In this document: in pieces, positions 1 through 7,233 of the stretch | Layout: each line of letters opens with the position of its first letter | How positions within the stretch are numbered: the stretch's first letter is position 1 | Assembly: GCA_030634585.1 (NCBI GenBank) | Contig: DAOWAM010000007.1 | Coordinates: 1-14,432, forward strand | Length of the DNA stretch: 14,432 bases | Reading direction: 5' to 3' | DNA from: a bacterium | Lineage (GTDB): Bacteria > Patescibacteriota > Patescibacteriia > UBA2591 > DAOWAM01 | The notes under the pieces: generated by a model | What the model was told of the DNA's origin: nothing | The model's database searches: none | The model's input: only the letters and a program-made list of their open reading frames with translations | Program-made: the position numbers and the translations under genes

Positions 1-1044
1 AGTATTGGCGAAGAGTTTGGTATTTCTTTAGGAACGCCAATTACTCAGAAATTATCTGCCGGAATTAGACAATTGGGTTTCGATAAAGTATTTGATGTTA
101 GTGTAGGAGCTGATTTTACCACCATGGAAGAAGCGAAAGAATTAATTGATCGAATTAAAAATAAACAAAAACTACCAATGTTTACTTCTTGCTGTCCGGC
201 TTGGGTAAAATTTGTTGAGTTTTACGCGCCAAAACTAATTAGTCAATTAACCACTGTTCGTTCACCACATATTATTCTAGGCGGTTTAATAAAAACTTAT
301 TGGGCGAAAAAAATGAAAGTCAATCCAAAAAACATCATCGTCGTTTCAATTATGCCTTGTGTAGCTAAAAAATATGAAATTACGCAGTCAAAATTAAAAA
401 TTAACGGATTACTACCAGTAGATTATGTGTTAACTACTCGTGAATTGGCTTATTTACTAATTAAACATCAAATTGATTTAAAGAAAATTGCCCCAGAAAA
501 GTTAGATGATCCGTTAGGAATTCCTTCTGGTGCTGGAGTAATTTATGGAGCTTCGGGCGGAGTAATGGAATCTGCTTTGCGGACCGCTTATGCTCGTCTG
601 ACTGGCAAAAATTTAACCAAATTTAATTTGGTTAAAATGCGAGGAATGGAAGGAGTCAAAAAAGCACAAGTCAAAATTAAAAATAAAGTAATTAAAGTGG
701 TCACCGTAGATGGAATTGGTAATGCCAAATTAATTTTAGAAGAATTAAAAAAAGATCCACGTCGATATGATTATGTGGAAGTAATGGCTTGTCCAGGTGG
801 TTGTATTGGTGGCGGTGGACAACCAGTGCCGACTGATCCAGAAATTAGACAAGCAAGAGCCAAGGGTCTTTATCAAATTGATCGACATAAAAAAATAAGA
901 TTGGCGCATGAAAATCCAATTGTAAAACAAATTTATCATGAATATTTTACTCAGCAGAGCAAAATTAATCGTATTTGTCATACTAAATACTCGCGCAAAG
1001 AAAGAGAGGGATATAAAATATTAACCAGCAAAAAGACACATTAA
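1..1044 (+). CDS. hydA: [FeFe] hydrogenase catalytic subunit, C-terminal part (5' end outside window)
   Basis: Catalytic H-cluster domain of a cytoplasmic [FeFe] hydrogenase (2H+ + 2e- <-> H2), fed by ferredoxin or NAD(P)H depending on partners. The frame is open from base 1, so the gene starts upstream; the internal TTG at 73 is not the start. All three H-cluster motifs are present. L1 is TSCCPAW (184-204), with the proton-relay Cys and the first cluster ligand. L2 is IMPCVAKK (from 349). L3 is ACPGGCIGGGGQP (Cys at 790 and 802). The GGVMESALR segment also fits. After L3 comes the usual small-subunit-like tail with a HENP motif and a C-terminal HTKYSRK. The TSCCP form is that of prototypical group A enzymes. 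N-terminal Fe-S domains, which would identify the electron donor, are not visible. It heads a run of plus-strand genes with gaps of 14-19 bases ending in a ferredoxin. No maturation genes (hydE, hydF, hydG) are in the window. Confidence 0.96.
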   Translation, partial: SIGEEFGISLGTPITQKLSAGIRQLGFDKVFDVSVGADFTTMEEAKELIDRIKNKQKLPMFTSCCPAWVKFVEFYAPKLISQLTTVRSPHIILGGLIKTYWAKKMKVNPKNIIVVSIMPCVAKKYEITQSKLKINGLLPVDYVLTTRELAYLLIKHQIDLKKIAPEKLDDPLGIPSGAGVIYGASGGVMESALRTAYARLTGKNLTKFNLVKMRGMEGVKKAQVKIKNKVIKVVTVDGIGNAKLILEELKKDPRRYDYVEVMACPGGCIGGGGQPVPTDPEIRQARAKGLYQIDRHKKIRLAHENPIVKQIYHEYFTQQSKINRICHTKYSRKEREGYKILTSKKTH

Positions 1045-1063
1045 TAATTAGAAAAATAAAAAT

Positions 1064-1603
1064 ATGGAAAAAACAAAAGTTTTAGTTAATCAGTTAACAA
1101 ACAAAAAAACAATTATTGCTTTGGCCAAAGCTATTTCATTAATTGCTATTGCGGTAATTGTACCATTATTTCATTGTCAACCAATTACAGGGCCAATTGT
1201 TAATGCAGTTTTATTTATTAGTGTAGCTTTATTGGGTCTGCCAACAGCTCTTTTTATTTGTTTAATCCCTAGCGTGATTGCTTTATCATTCGGTTTATTG
1301 CCACCTGTATTAGCACCAATAATTCCTTTCATTATGATTAGCAATGCGTTGTTAATAATTGTTTTTAATTGGCTTAGAGACAAAAACTATTGGTTAGGGG
1401 TAGTTGTGTCTAGTGGGTTAAAGGCCATCTTCTTATTTAGTACTAGCTCAATTGTAATCAATTTGCTTTTAAACAAAGCAGTAGCTTCCAAAGTAGCAAT
1501 AATGATGAGTTGGCCACAATTAATTACCGCTTTAGTGGGAGGCGTATTAGCTTATTTCTTTTTACGAATTTTTAATCGACAAACAGAAAATCTTAAAAAT
1601 TAA
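1064..1603 (+). CDS. Hydrogenase-linked six-helix membrane protein, ECF S-component-like
   Basis: 179 residues, almost wholly hydrophobic after a short lysine-rich N-terminus. About six membrane spans can be drawn, near residues 21-37, 43-60, 61-77, 80-102, 108-134 and 148-168. The sequence carries well-placed glycines and prolines (ITGPIVNA, SFGLLPPVLAP, MMSWPQL). Size and helix count fit the substrate-binding S-component of energy-coupling-factor transporters (ECF_trnsprt-like). From memory, similar small proteins sit beside [FeFe] hydrogenase genes and are sometimes mislabelled 'iron hydrogenase'. It follows hydA by 19 bases and precedes another membrane peptide and a ferredoxin, so co-transcription is likely. 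No ECF ATPase or T-component is in the window. Transport of a nickel-, iron- or cofactor-type substrate is possible but unproven; a membrane-anchoring role for the hydrogenase is an alternative. No Shine-Dalgarno site is visible. Confidence 0.75.
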   Translation: MEKTKVLVNQLTNKKTIIALAKAISLIAIAVIVPLFHCQPITGPIVNAVLFISVALLGLPTALFICLIPSVIALSFGLLPPVLAPIIPFIMISNALLIIVFNWLRDKNYWLGVVVSSGLKAIFLFSTSSIVINLLLNKAVASKVAIMMSWPQLITALVGGVLAYFFLRIFNRQTENLKN

Positions 1604-1617
1604 TTTTAATTAAAATT

Positions 1618-1785
1618 ATGAAAAAAATCTTACTGATCATTATTGGTCTTCTAATTATGGCCTTTGGAGTTTATGGCTTAATTGTTTGGTGGTGGCCGTT
1701 ATTTGTAAAAGTTTTTCTTGGATTGTTAGGGTTAACTATCTTTTTTGTCGGTCTAATTCTTTTCTTCGTTGGATTAGAAAATTAA
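1618..1785 (+). CDS. Small two-helix membrane peptide in the hydrogenase cassette
   Basis: 55 residues, starting at ATG 1618 and ending at TAA 1783-1785. It opens with MKKILLIIIG, has a hydrophobic stretch to about residue 23, then the unusual run VWWWPLF, and a second hydrophobic stretch to about residue 52. It ends in a short polar tail, GLEN. I do not recognise a family. Its reality is supported by its position: it fills the space between the ECF-like gene (14-base gap) and the ferredoxin (15-base gap) in the same direction with no other signal. It may be a small subunit or helper of the preceding membrane protein; function is unknown. Confidence 0.6.
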   Translation: MKKILLIIIGLLIMAFGVYGLIVWWWPLFVKVFLGLLGLTIFFVGLILFFVGLEN

Positions 1786-1800
1786 TAGGTTTAATAGTCT

Positions 1801-1977
1801 ATGTATAAAATTGACCAAGAAAAATGTATTGGTTGCGGAATGTGCGTGTCAGTTTGTCCGTATGGAGCGATTAAAATAGGCACTGACGGTAAAGCTATTA
1901 TTGATCAGAAAAAATGCCAGCAATGTGGTAAATGTGCGCCCATTTGTCCGATGCAAGTGATTAAATTGATTAAATAA
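1801..1977 (+). CDS. 2[4Fe-4S] ferredoxin
   Basis: 58-residue clostridial-type ferredoxin, a soluble low-potential electron carrier. Two complete cluster-binding motifs are visible: CIGCGMCVSVCP at residues 9-20 and CQQCGKCAPICP at residues 39-50. Each is CxxCxxCxxxCP, in two symmetrical halves. The length matches the family (about 55-60 residues). It is the last gene of the hydrogenase cassette, 15 bases after the small membrane peptide, and is followed by a hairpin at 1996-2033. The context makes it a good candidate to carry electrons to the hydrogenase, perhaps from the 2-oxoacid:ferredoxin oxidoreductase 2 kb downstream; that coupling is an inference. No Shine-Dalgarno site is seen. Confidence 0.9.
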   Translation: MYKIDQEKCIGCGMCVSVCPYGAIKIGTDGKAIIDQKKCQQCGKCAPICPMQVIKLIK

Positions 1978-1995
1978 ATTTGTATATTCAAAAAC

Positions 1996-2033
1996 ATAAA
2001 CATCCACCCCTGCCTCCAAGGGTGGATGTTTAT
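1996..2033. terminator. Bidirectional hairpin between convergent genes
   Basis: Perfect 14-base inverted repeat (1996-2009 with 2020-2033), 10-base loop, lying between the ferredoxin stop (plus strand) and the Na+/Pi-cotransporter-like stop (minus strand). Read on the minus strand the stem is followed by TGTTTTTG, a usable U-tract. On the plus strand the tail is poorer. It probably ends the minus-strand transcript and may slow the plus-strand one. Confidence 0.8.
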
Positions 2034-2051
2034 AGTAAAAAAGAAAATCTT

Positions 2052-3656
2052 TTATTTACGGAAAGACAGTTTGTCAATATAGTGGGCGATATAGCAACAG
2101 TGTTTTGATATTTGTTGGAAATTAATTAACAAATTATTAAACATTGGTCCGTCAGCCACTAAATCAGCGCTGGCGTAAAATCTTTTTAAATGATTTTCTT
2201 TACTAATTTCTATTGTGTTTTTGATTTTGTTTTGGCGAGATAAAATATTTTTTATTGTTTGCGGATTATCATTTTTAAGTAAATTAGTAATATCGTTAAG
2301 TGTGGCGGTTAACAATTGATTTATTTCTGCTATTTCTTTTTTACCTTGAGAAGAGAAATGGACCTGCTGACGATGTTTATGTCTTGCTAGTCTAGCTAAA
2401 TTATCAATCCGATCAGCTGCTCGTTCGATATTATCGGTAATCGCCGAATAATAAATTAATGTTGTTGCTTCTGTTTCGGTTAATTTATTTTTTGGAACTT
2501 TATTAATAAAACTAATAATTTCCTCTTGCAGATTATCGATTATCGATTCTAAATAAAAAACATTTTCCATTTTAGTTTTATCAAAACGAATGATTATTTT
2601 TTCAGATAAAACAAACATTTTTTTGACTACGCGATTACCTCTAGTCAGTTCTTTACGAATGGCTGACAGAGCTAATTTCGGATTAACCAAATATTTTTTA
2701 TTGATATATTCTGGCCATAAAGGTAGCATTTCTTCTTGTCCAGGGATTATTTTTTTAATCAATTTAGCAAATGGTTTTAATAAGAAAAAGAAAATAGCAA
2801 TAATAAACAAGTTAAATAAAAGATGTCCATGAGCTATTTGTTGGCTGGGACTGGTTGTTAATGATTTTAGAATAGTTAATAGACAGGGTATTAACGGCAG
2901 AACGATTAGTACACCAATTAATTTAAATATGATATTTGATAAACCAGCTCTTTTGGTATTAATCCCTCCTCGCAAGCTAATGAGAAAGGGCGTAAAGGTA
3001 GTGCCTATGTTAGCGCCTAAAATAATCGGAATAGCGACTTGAATATTAATTAATCCTTGTTGCCCAAAAATAACTAATAAACTGGTGGTAGCCGAACTGC
3101 TTTGTAAAATAATAGTAATAATTATTCCGAATAGAACACCCAGCCAAGGATTGTTAAGGTTAGATAATAAGTTCATAAAAACCGCATTGTTTTTTATCAA
3201 GCCAACAACTTGACTAATTAATCCTAATCCGAAGAAAAGTAAACCAAAATAAAAAATAACTTTACCCCAATCTTTTAATTTATCTCTGCCCAATAGCCAA
3301 ATTAGGGTGCCAATTAAAATTATTAACGGAGCAATAGTAGTAACGCGAAAAGCAACTAATTGAGCAGTAATGGTGGTGCCGATACCCGCGCCTAAAATAA
3401 GTGGCAATGAATGTTCAAAAGTAATTAGTCCAGCGCCAACCATACCTATCGTTAATACAATAATTGCGGCGCTACTTTGAAAAATACCAGTAGACAGAGC
3501 ACCCAGGCCAATGCCATGAATCGGTTTTTTGGCTAAGTATTTTATGAATTGTCTAATTTTTACGCCAAGAACTTGGCCCATTTTTTCACTGAGCTTGATC
3601 ATTCCCAATAAAAGGAAGGCTAGTCCAGCTAAGAAAGAAAGAACAGTAGTTGTCAT
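2052..3656 (-). CDS. Na+/phosphate cotransporter family protein (NptA/PF02690 type) with PhoU-like C-terminal domain
   Basis: 534-residue inner-membrane protein. The N-terminal half has the two inverted repeats of the Na_Pi_cotrans family. Each carries a QSS motif (QSSAA at residues 60-64, QSSSATT at 185-191) followed by a GAxIGTT motif (89-95 and 214-220). These line the sodium and phosphate sites in characterised members. About eight to ten hydrophobic segments extend to residue ~300. The rest, residues ~330-534, is polar and helical and resembles a PhoU-type regulatory domain, as is common in the bacterial subfamily. The first repeat has AA where the second has SAT. The likely job is sodium-coupled phosphate handling, but several bacterial homologues have no proven substrate. 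The ATG at 3654-3656 begins directly before the first hydrophobic helix. It is transcribed alone, diverging from the YtxH-like gene. Confidence 0.9.
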   Translation of the reverse strand: MTTTVLSFLAGLAFLLLGMIKLSEKMGQVLGVKIRQFIKYLAKKPIHGIGLGALSTGIFQSSAAIIVLTIGMVGAGLITFEHSLPLILGAGIGTTITAQLVAFRVTTIAPLIILIGTLIWLLGRDKLKDWGKVIFYFGLLFFGLGLISQVVGLIKNNAVFMNLLSNLNNPWLGVLFGIIITIILQSSSATTSLLVIFGQQGLINIQVAIPIILGANIGTTFTPFLISLRGGINTKRAGLSNIIFKLIGVLIVLPLIPCLLTILKSLTTSPSQQIAHGHLLFNLFIIAIFFFLLKPFAKLIKKIIPGQEEMLPLWPEYINKKYLVNPKLALSAIRKELTRGNRVVKKMFVLSEKIIIRFDKTKMENVFYLESIIDNLQEEIISFINKVPKNKLTETEATTLIYYSAITDNIERAADRIDNLARLARHKHRQQVHFSSQGKKEIAEINQLLTATLNDITNLLKNDNPQTIKNILSRQNKIKNTIEISKENHLKRFYASADLVADGPMFNNLLINFQQISKHCCYIAHYIDKLSFRK

Positions 3657-3690
3657 AAATAATTTATTTGTTTATTTTATACACTTATTT

Positions 3691-3719
3691 ATTTTACCAA
3701 AAATAAAAAACATGGTAAA
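3691..3719 (-). promoter_or_regulatory. Promoter for the Na+/Pi cotransporter-like gene (left-facing half of a symmetric pair)
   Basis: On the minus strand, -35 TTTACC (3719-3714), 17-base spacer, and extended -10 TGG-TAAAAT (3699-3691). Expected transcription start is near 3684, giving a leader of roughly 28 bases to the ATG. It overlaps the right-facing promoter completely. Confidence 0.6.
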
Positions 3720-3721
3720 AT
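3693..3721 (+). promoter_or_regulatory. Promoter for the YtxH-like gene (right-facing half of a symmetric pair)
   Basis: On the plus strand, -35 TTTACC (3693-3698), 17-base spacer, and extended -10 TGG-TAAAAT (3713-3721). Expected transcription start is near 3728, with about 29 bases to the ATG at 3757. It is built from the same 12-base inverted repeat (3688-3699 with 3713-3724) as the opposing promoter. Confidence 0.6.
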
Positions 3722-3756
3722 AAAAACAATAATAATTAATCATTAATTTTAAAATC

Positions 3757-4116
3757 ATGGCTGAAAAAAAGAAAAAAGGTTTTTTAGTGATTGTTTTTGG
3801 AACAATCATTGGATTTTTCGCTGGTATTTTATTAGCGCCAAAATCAGGTAAAGAAACGAGAGAAGAAATCAAAGAGAAAGCAGAGGATTTTAAAGAAAAA
3901 TTAGATGACTTTAAAGAGAAAGCAGAGAATTTTAAAGAGCAAGCGGAAGAAAAAATTACTGAAGGAATAGAAAAAACTGCTAAAACAATTGATCGGATTA
4001 AAGAAAAAGCGAGTGAAATTAAAGAAAAAATAAGCGGAGAGGAAAGTTCTCAAAAACAAGAAGAAGATTTACAAGAACAAGAGGAAAATGAAGGTAGTGA
4101 AGATGAGATAAAATAA
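3757..4116 (+). CDS. YtxH-like membrane-anchored coiled-coil protein
   Basis: 119 residues. Basic N-terminus MAEKKKKG, one membrane span at about residues 9-26, then the YtxH signature GxLLAPKSGKETREEI (about 23-38). The rest is a highly charged helix rich in Lys and Glu with heptad periodicity, predicted coiled coil, ending in an acidic low-complexity tail. YtxH (PF12732) proteins are general-stress-linked in Bacillus, but their molecular role is unclear. Here it probably sits in the membrane with its helix in the cytoplasm. The ATG at 3757 is preceded by AT-rich sequence without a Shine-Dalgarno site, about 29 bases after the predicted transcription start. The 49-base gap to the por operon has no clear terminator, so read-through into por is possible. 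Confidence 0.8.
   Translation: MAEKKKKGFLVIVFGTIIGFFAGILLAPKSGKETREEIKEKAEDFKEKLDDFKEKAENFKEQAEEKITEGIEKTAKTIDRIKEKASEIKEKISGEESSQKQEEDLQEQEENEGSEDEIK
3871..3938 (+). repeat. 42-base direct repeat inside the YtxH-like gene
   Basis: The segment starting at 3871 recurs at 3913, exactly 42 bases later, with one mismatch over the first 26 bases. The unit encodes 14 residues, that is two heptads of the coiled coil (KEKAEDFKEK and KEKAENFKEQ), so it looks like an in-frame duplication. Confidence 0.8.
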
Positions 4117-4165
4117 TTGCGAAAAAAATAAATCTTTTCAATTATAAATTTGATTTGGTGAATTT

Positions 4166-5059
4166 ATGTATGAAATTTCTTTTTATGCGCGAGCTGGTCA
4201 AGGAGCAAAAAGCGCTGCTCAATTTTTAGCGGAATCAGCAATTAAAGAGGGTAAGTTTGTACAAGCTTTTCCTAATTATGGTCCAGCTCGACAAGGTGCG
4301 CCGATGCAAGCATTTGTTCGTATTAGTCGTCGACCAATTAAAATTCATTCTGCGGTTGTTTCTCCTCAGGTTGTGGTAGTGATTGATCCGAGTTTACTCG
4401 ATTTTATTGATGTGGCTAAAGGTCTTGATAAACAAGGCTTTGTTTTGGTAAACACGTCGTTAACGGTTGAACAAATTAGAAAAAAAATATCTTTTGTTGG
4501 TAAAATTTATACGTTTGACGCTTCATCAATTGCTCTAGAATTATTAAAGAAGAATTTTGCTAATGTTGTTTTGTTAGGGCAATTAGTCAAGTTGAGTAAA
4601 ATTGTTAAATTAGAAAATTTATTATTAGTGGCTAAAAAGAAATTTTCTCATAAATTATTAGATCAACAATTAATTACTGCTAATTTAACAGCGATTAAAT
4701 CCGGTTATCAAGCGATTATCAATAGTGGCCGAGGAATATCTAATAGTCAACGAAATAAAAAGATTACTTTTAAGACAGATAAATTAAAAAATTGGCGAGA
4801 AGTTCTTCCGGGCGGGTTAATTACTCAAGCGGGAAACGCAACTAAATATCAAACTGGAAATTGGCGAGATCAACGACCAATCGTTGATCATAACAAATGT
4901 ATTAAATGTATGGCTTGTGTTAATCTGTGTCCAGAACATGCAATACATTTAGTAAATGGTAAAATAGTAATTGATTATAAGCATTGTAAAGGATGTGGTA
5001 TTTGCGCAACTACTTGTCCAGTTAAGGCAATCAAAATGATTAAAGAAAATAAAAAATGA
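4166..5059 (+). CDS. porCD: 2-oxoacid (pyruvate):ferredoxin oxidoreductase, fused gamma-delta subunit
   Basis: 297 residues joining two subunits that are separate in the archaeal-type four-subunit enzyme. Residues 1 to ~185 are the gamma domain: a Gly-rich start (RAGQGAKSAA), then FPNYGPARQGAP and the RISRRPI stretch. Residues ~210-297 are the delta domain, with TGNWRDQRP just before two [4Fe-4S] motifs: Cys 245, 248, 251, 255 and Cys 274, 277, 280, 284. The complex oxidises pyruvate with CoA to acetyl-CoA and CO2 and passes two electrons to ferredoxin; delta supplies the exit clusters. A 2-oxoisovalerate-type substrate cannot be excluded. A weak Shine-Dalgarno, GGTGA at 4157-4161, lies 4 bases before the ATG. 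The stop overlaps the next start (ATGA at 5056), indicating coupled translation. Confidence 0.93.
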   Translation: MYEISFYARAGQGAKSAAQFLAESAIKEGKFVQAFPNYGPARQGAPMQAFVRISRRPIKIHSAVVSPQVVVVIDPSLLDFIDVAKGLDKQGFVLVNTSLTVEQIRKKISFVGKIYTFDASSIALELLKKNFANVVLLGQLVKLSKIVKLENLLLVAKKKFSHKLLDQQLITANLTAIKSGYQAIINSGRGISNSQRNKKITFKTDKLKNWREVLPGGLITQAGNATKYQTGNWRDQRPIVDHNKCIKCMACVNLCPEHAIHLVNGKIVIDYKHCKGCGICATTCPVKAIKMIKENKK

Positions 5060-6246
5060 ATAAAATTAAACAAAATAATTTTAAAATAGTGGCCATTACT
5101 GGGGCGGAAGCGTCAGCACAAGCCATGCGCCAAATTAATCCTGAGGTAATAGCCGCTTATCCGATTACTCCACAAACACCAATTATAATGAAATATGCGC
5201 AATTTGTGGCTGATGGAGTAGTGGATACGGAATTAGTACCAGTGGAATCAGAACATTCAGCACAAAGTGTGGTTGTTGGTGCGTCAGCAGCTGGGGTACG
5301 AGCGATGACTGCTACTTCCTCGGCTGGTTTAGCGTTGATGGGGGAAATATTAGGAGTAGCGTCTGGCTTGCGTTTACCGATTGTAATGAATGTAGTTAAT
5401 CGGGCAATTTCTGCACCGATTAATATCCATTGTGATCATTCAGATTCAATGGGAACGCGAGATCATGGTTGGATTCAGATTTATTGTGAAAGCGCGCAGG
5501 AAGCTTATGAATATACTTTAATTGCTGTTCGTTTAGCCGAGAGTAAAGGCGTTAGTTTACCGGTAATGATTATGCAAGATGGATTTATTACTAGTCACGG
5601 TGTAGAAAATGTTAAATTATACTCTGATTCCATAGTTAAAAAGTTTTTAGGAAAATATCATCCTAAACATTCTTTATTAGATACTGAACATCCGGTTACT
5701 GTTGGACCATTAGTATTACCAGATTATTTATTTGAAATAAAACGACAACAACAAGAAGCAATAGCAATAGCTAAAAAGAATTTTTTGTTGATTGGCAAAG
5801 AGTTTTCAAAAATTAGTGGCCAAGTATATAATTATTTTGAAAAATATAGAATGAATGACGCGCAAGCGGTGATTGTGACTATGTCTTCTACTGTTGGAAC
5901 AGTTAAACAGACGGTTGATAATTTAAGGAAACAGGGCAAAAAAGTAGGATTGTTAAAAATAAAAATGTTCCGTCCATTTCCTTATATGGAAGTTGCTCGG
6001 GTGTTAAAAAATATTAAAATAATTGGTGTTTTAGATCGTTCTTTTAGTTTTGGCGCTTATCCGCCATTGGTTAGCGAAATTCGGAATGCTTTATTTAATT
6101 TACCAAATAAGCAACCAATAGTTCAAAGTTATGTTTTTGGCATTGGTGGGCGAGATATAAAAATAGAACAAATTAGTAAAGTTTTTCAAGATTTGTTGGC
6201 TAAAAAATATAATCAAAAAATAAAATATATTGGTTTAAGAAATTAA
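5056..6246 (+). CDS. porA: 2-oxoacid (pyruvate):ferredoxin oxidoreductase, alpha subunit
   Basis: 396 residues, the usual length for a separate alpha subunit. The N-terminal thiamine-pyrophosphate pyrimidine-binding domain shows GAEASAQAM, AAYPITPQTPI (about residues 34-44) and VPVESEHSAQS, followed by the TSSAGLALMGE segment. The C-terminal part (about 265-380) is the transketolase-C-like domain with AVIVTMSSTVGTVK and the FRPFPYMEV segment. The sequence is colinear with PorA; VorA-type enzymes are similar, so pyruvate is the likely but not certain substrate. Its ATG overlaps the stop of the gamma-delta gene by four bases, and the beta gene begins five bases after its stop, so the three form one translationally tight operon. 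Confidence 0.94.
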   Translation: MNKIKQNNFKIVAITGAEASAQAMRQINPEVIAAYPITPQTPIIMKYAQFVADGVVDTELVPVESEHSAQSVVVGASAAGVRAMTATSSAGLALMGEILGVASGLRLPIVMNVVNRAISAPINIHCDHSDSMGTRDHGWIQIYCESAQEAYEYTLIAVRLAESKGVSLPVMIMQDGFITSHGVENVKLYSDSIVKKFLGKYHPKHSLLDTEHPVTVGPLVLPDYLFEIKRQQQEAIAIAKKNFLLIGKEFSKISGQVYNYFEKYRMNDAQAVIVTMSSTVGTVKQTVDNLRKQGKKVGLLKIKMFRPFPYMEVARVLKNIKIIGVLDRSFSFGAYPPLVSEIRNALFNLPNKQPIVQSYVFGIGGRDIKIEQISKVFQDLLAKKYNQKIKYIGLRN

Positions 6247-6251
6247 AAACA

Positions 6252-7172
6252 ATGGATAATTTGAAAAGAATACTTAATCAACCCAGTAAACTAAGTCCAG
6301 GACATCGTAGTTGTCGAGGTTGTGCTGCGCCATTAATTGCGCGTCATATTCTTCGAGAAATTAATCAGCCAGTTGTGGTTGCTTCGGCCACGGGTTGTTT
6401 AGAAGTGACTACTTCTTTATATCCACAAACGGCGTGGAGAATTCCTTGGATTCATTCTGCTTTTGAAAATGCGGCAGCAACTATTTCTGGTGTGGAATCA
6501 GCTTATCGCGCCTTGAAGAAAAAAGGTAAAATTAAAAAAGAAATTAAATTTGTTGTTTTTGGCGGTGATGGTGGTACTACTGACATCGGATTACAGTCAT
6601 TGTCTGGGGCGTTGGAACGACGTCATAATTTTCTTTATATTTGTTATGATAATGGAGCATATATGAATACCGGAATACAACGCTCTTCAGCTACGCCATT
6701 TGGAGCGGCGACAACAACTACACCGGTAGGAAAAGTAAAACAAGGAAAAGAATTATTAAGAAAAGATTTAACTAAAATTATTGTCGCGCATCAGATTAAT
6801 TATGTGGCGCAAGCGTCAATTGGATATTGGCAAGATTTATCCAATAAAGTAAAAAAGGCGTTAGCGGTCAAAGGCCCTAGTTTTATTAATGTGCTTTCTC
6901 CTTGTCCACTTGGTTGGAAATTTTCTGGCGATCTAACAATAAAAATTGCGGATTTAGCCGTTGATACTTGTTTTTGGCCTCTTTATGAAGTAAAATCTGG
7001 AGTTTACAAAATTACGCATCAACCGTTAAAAAAAATACCGATTACCGAATTTTTAAAGCCACAAGGAAGATTCCGACATTTATTCAAACCAAGAAATAAA
7101 AAACTTTTACAACGAATTCAAAAAGAAATTGATCGACGTTGGTCGGAATTATTAGCGTTGGCTAAAAAATAA
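6252..7172 (+). CDS. porB: 2-oxoacid (pyruvate):ferredoxin oxidoreductase, beta subunit
   Basis: 306 residues; the subunit that binds thiamine pyrophosphate and the proximal [4Fe-4S] cluster. Four cysteines match the cluster ligands: C21 and C24 (GHRSCRGC), C49 (ATGCLEV) and C218 (LSPCPLGW). The Mg-TPP motif is GGDGGTTDIG at residues 104-113, with N134 and the YMNTGIQRSS segment downstream. In the sequences I remember the motif reads DNEAYMNTG; here a glycine replaces the glutamate (G135), a change close to the cofactor. The C-terminus adds a polar helix. It is the last gene of the por operon; a hairpin at 7203-7231 follows the stop by 30 bases. No Shine-Dalgarno site is seen. Confidence 0.94.
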   Translation: MDNLKRILNQPSKLSPGHRSCRGCAAPLIARHILREINQPVVVASATGCLEVTTSLYPQTAWRIPWIHSAFENAAATISGVESAYRALKKKGKIKKEIKFVVFGGDGGTTDIGLQSLSGALERRHNFLYICYDNGAYMNTGIQRSSATPFGAATTTTPVGKVKQGKELLRKDLTKIIVAHQINYVAQASIGYWQDLSNKVKKALAVKGPSFINVLSPCPLGWKFSGDLTIKIADLAVDTCFWPLYEVKSGVYKITHQPLKKIPITEFLKPQGRFRHLFKPRNKKLLQRIQKEIDRRWSELLALAKK

Positions 7173-7202
7173 CAACCATCTCTAAGATTTTATATATTGT
7201 AA

Positions 7203-7231
7203 AAACTATCGAGATTAAAACTCGATAGTTT
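7203..7231. terminator. Shared terminator between por operon and tRNA operon
   Basis: 11-base perfect inverted repeat (7203-7213 with 7221-7231) with a 7-base loop. On the minus strand the stem runs into a five-T tract, a good rho-independent terminator for the tRNA transcript. On the plus strand the tail is TTTATT, weaker, but suitably placed 30 bases after the beta-subunit stop. Confidence 0.8.
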
Positions 7232-7233
7232 AT

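Noticed and set aside
745..981. Minus-strand open frame inside hydA
   Set aside because: Shadow of the strongly conserved H-cluster coding frame.
4117..4148. Promoter directly before the por operon (TTGCGA and TATAAA)
   Set aside because: The spacer would be 20 bases and both boxes are common in this AT-rich gap; read-through from the YtxH-like gene is equally possible.
5057..5059. Possible UGA recoding (glycine code of some Candidate Phyla Radiation lineages)
   Set aside because: TGA ends the gamma-delta, parB and dprA frames exactly where the families end, and no gene needs TGA read through.
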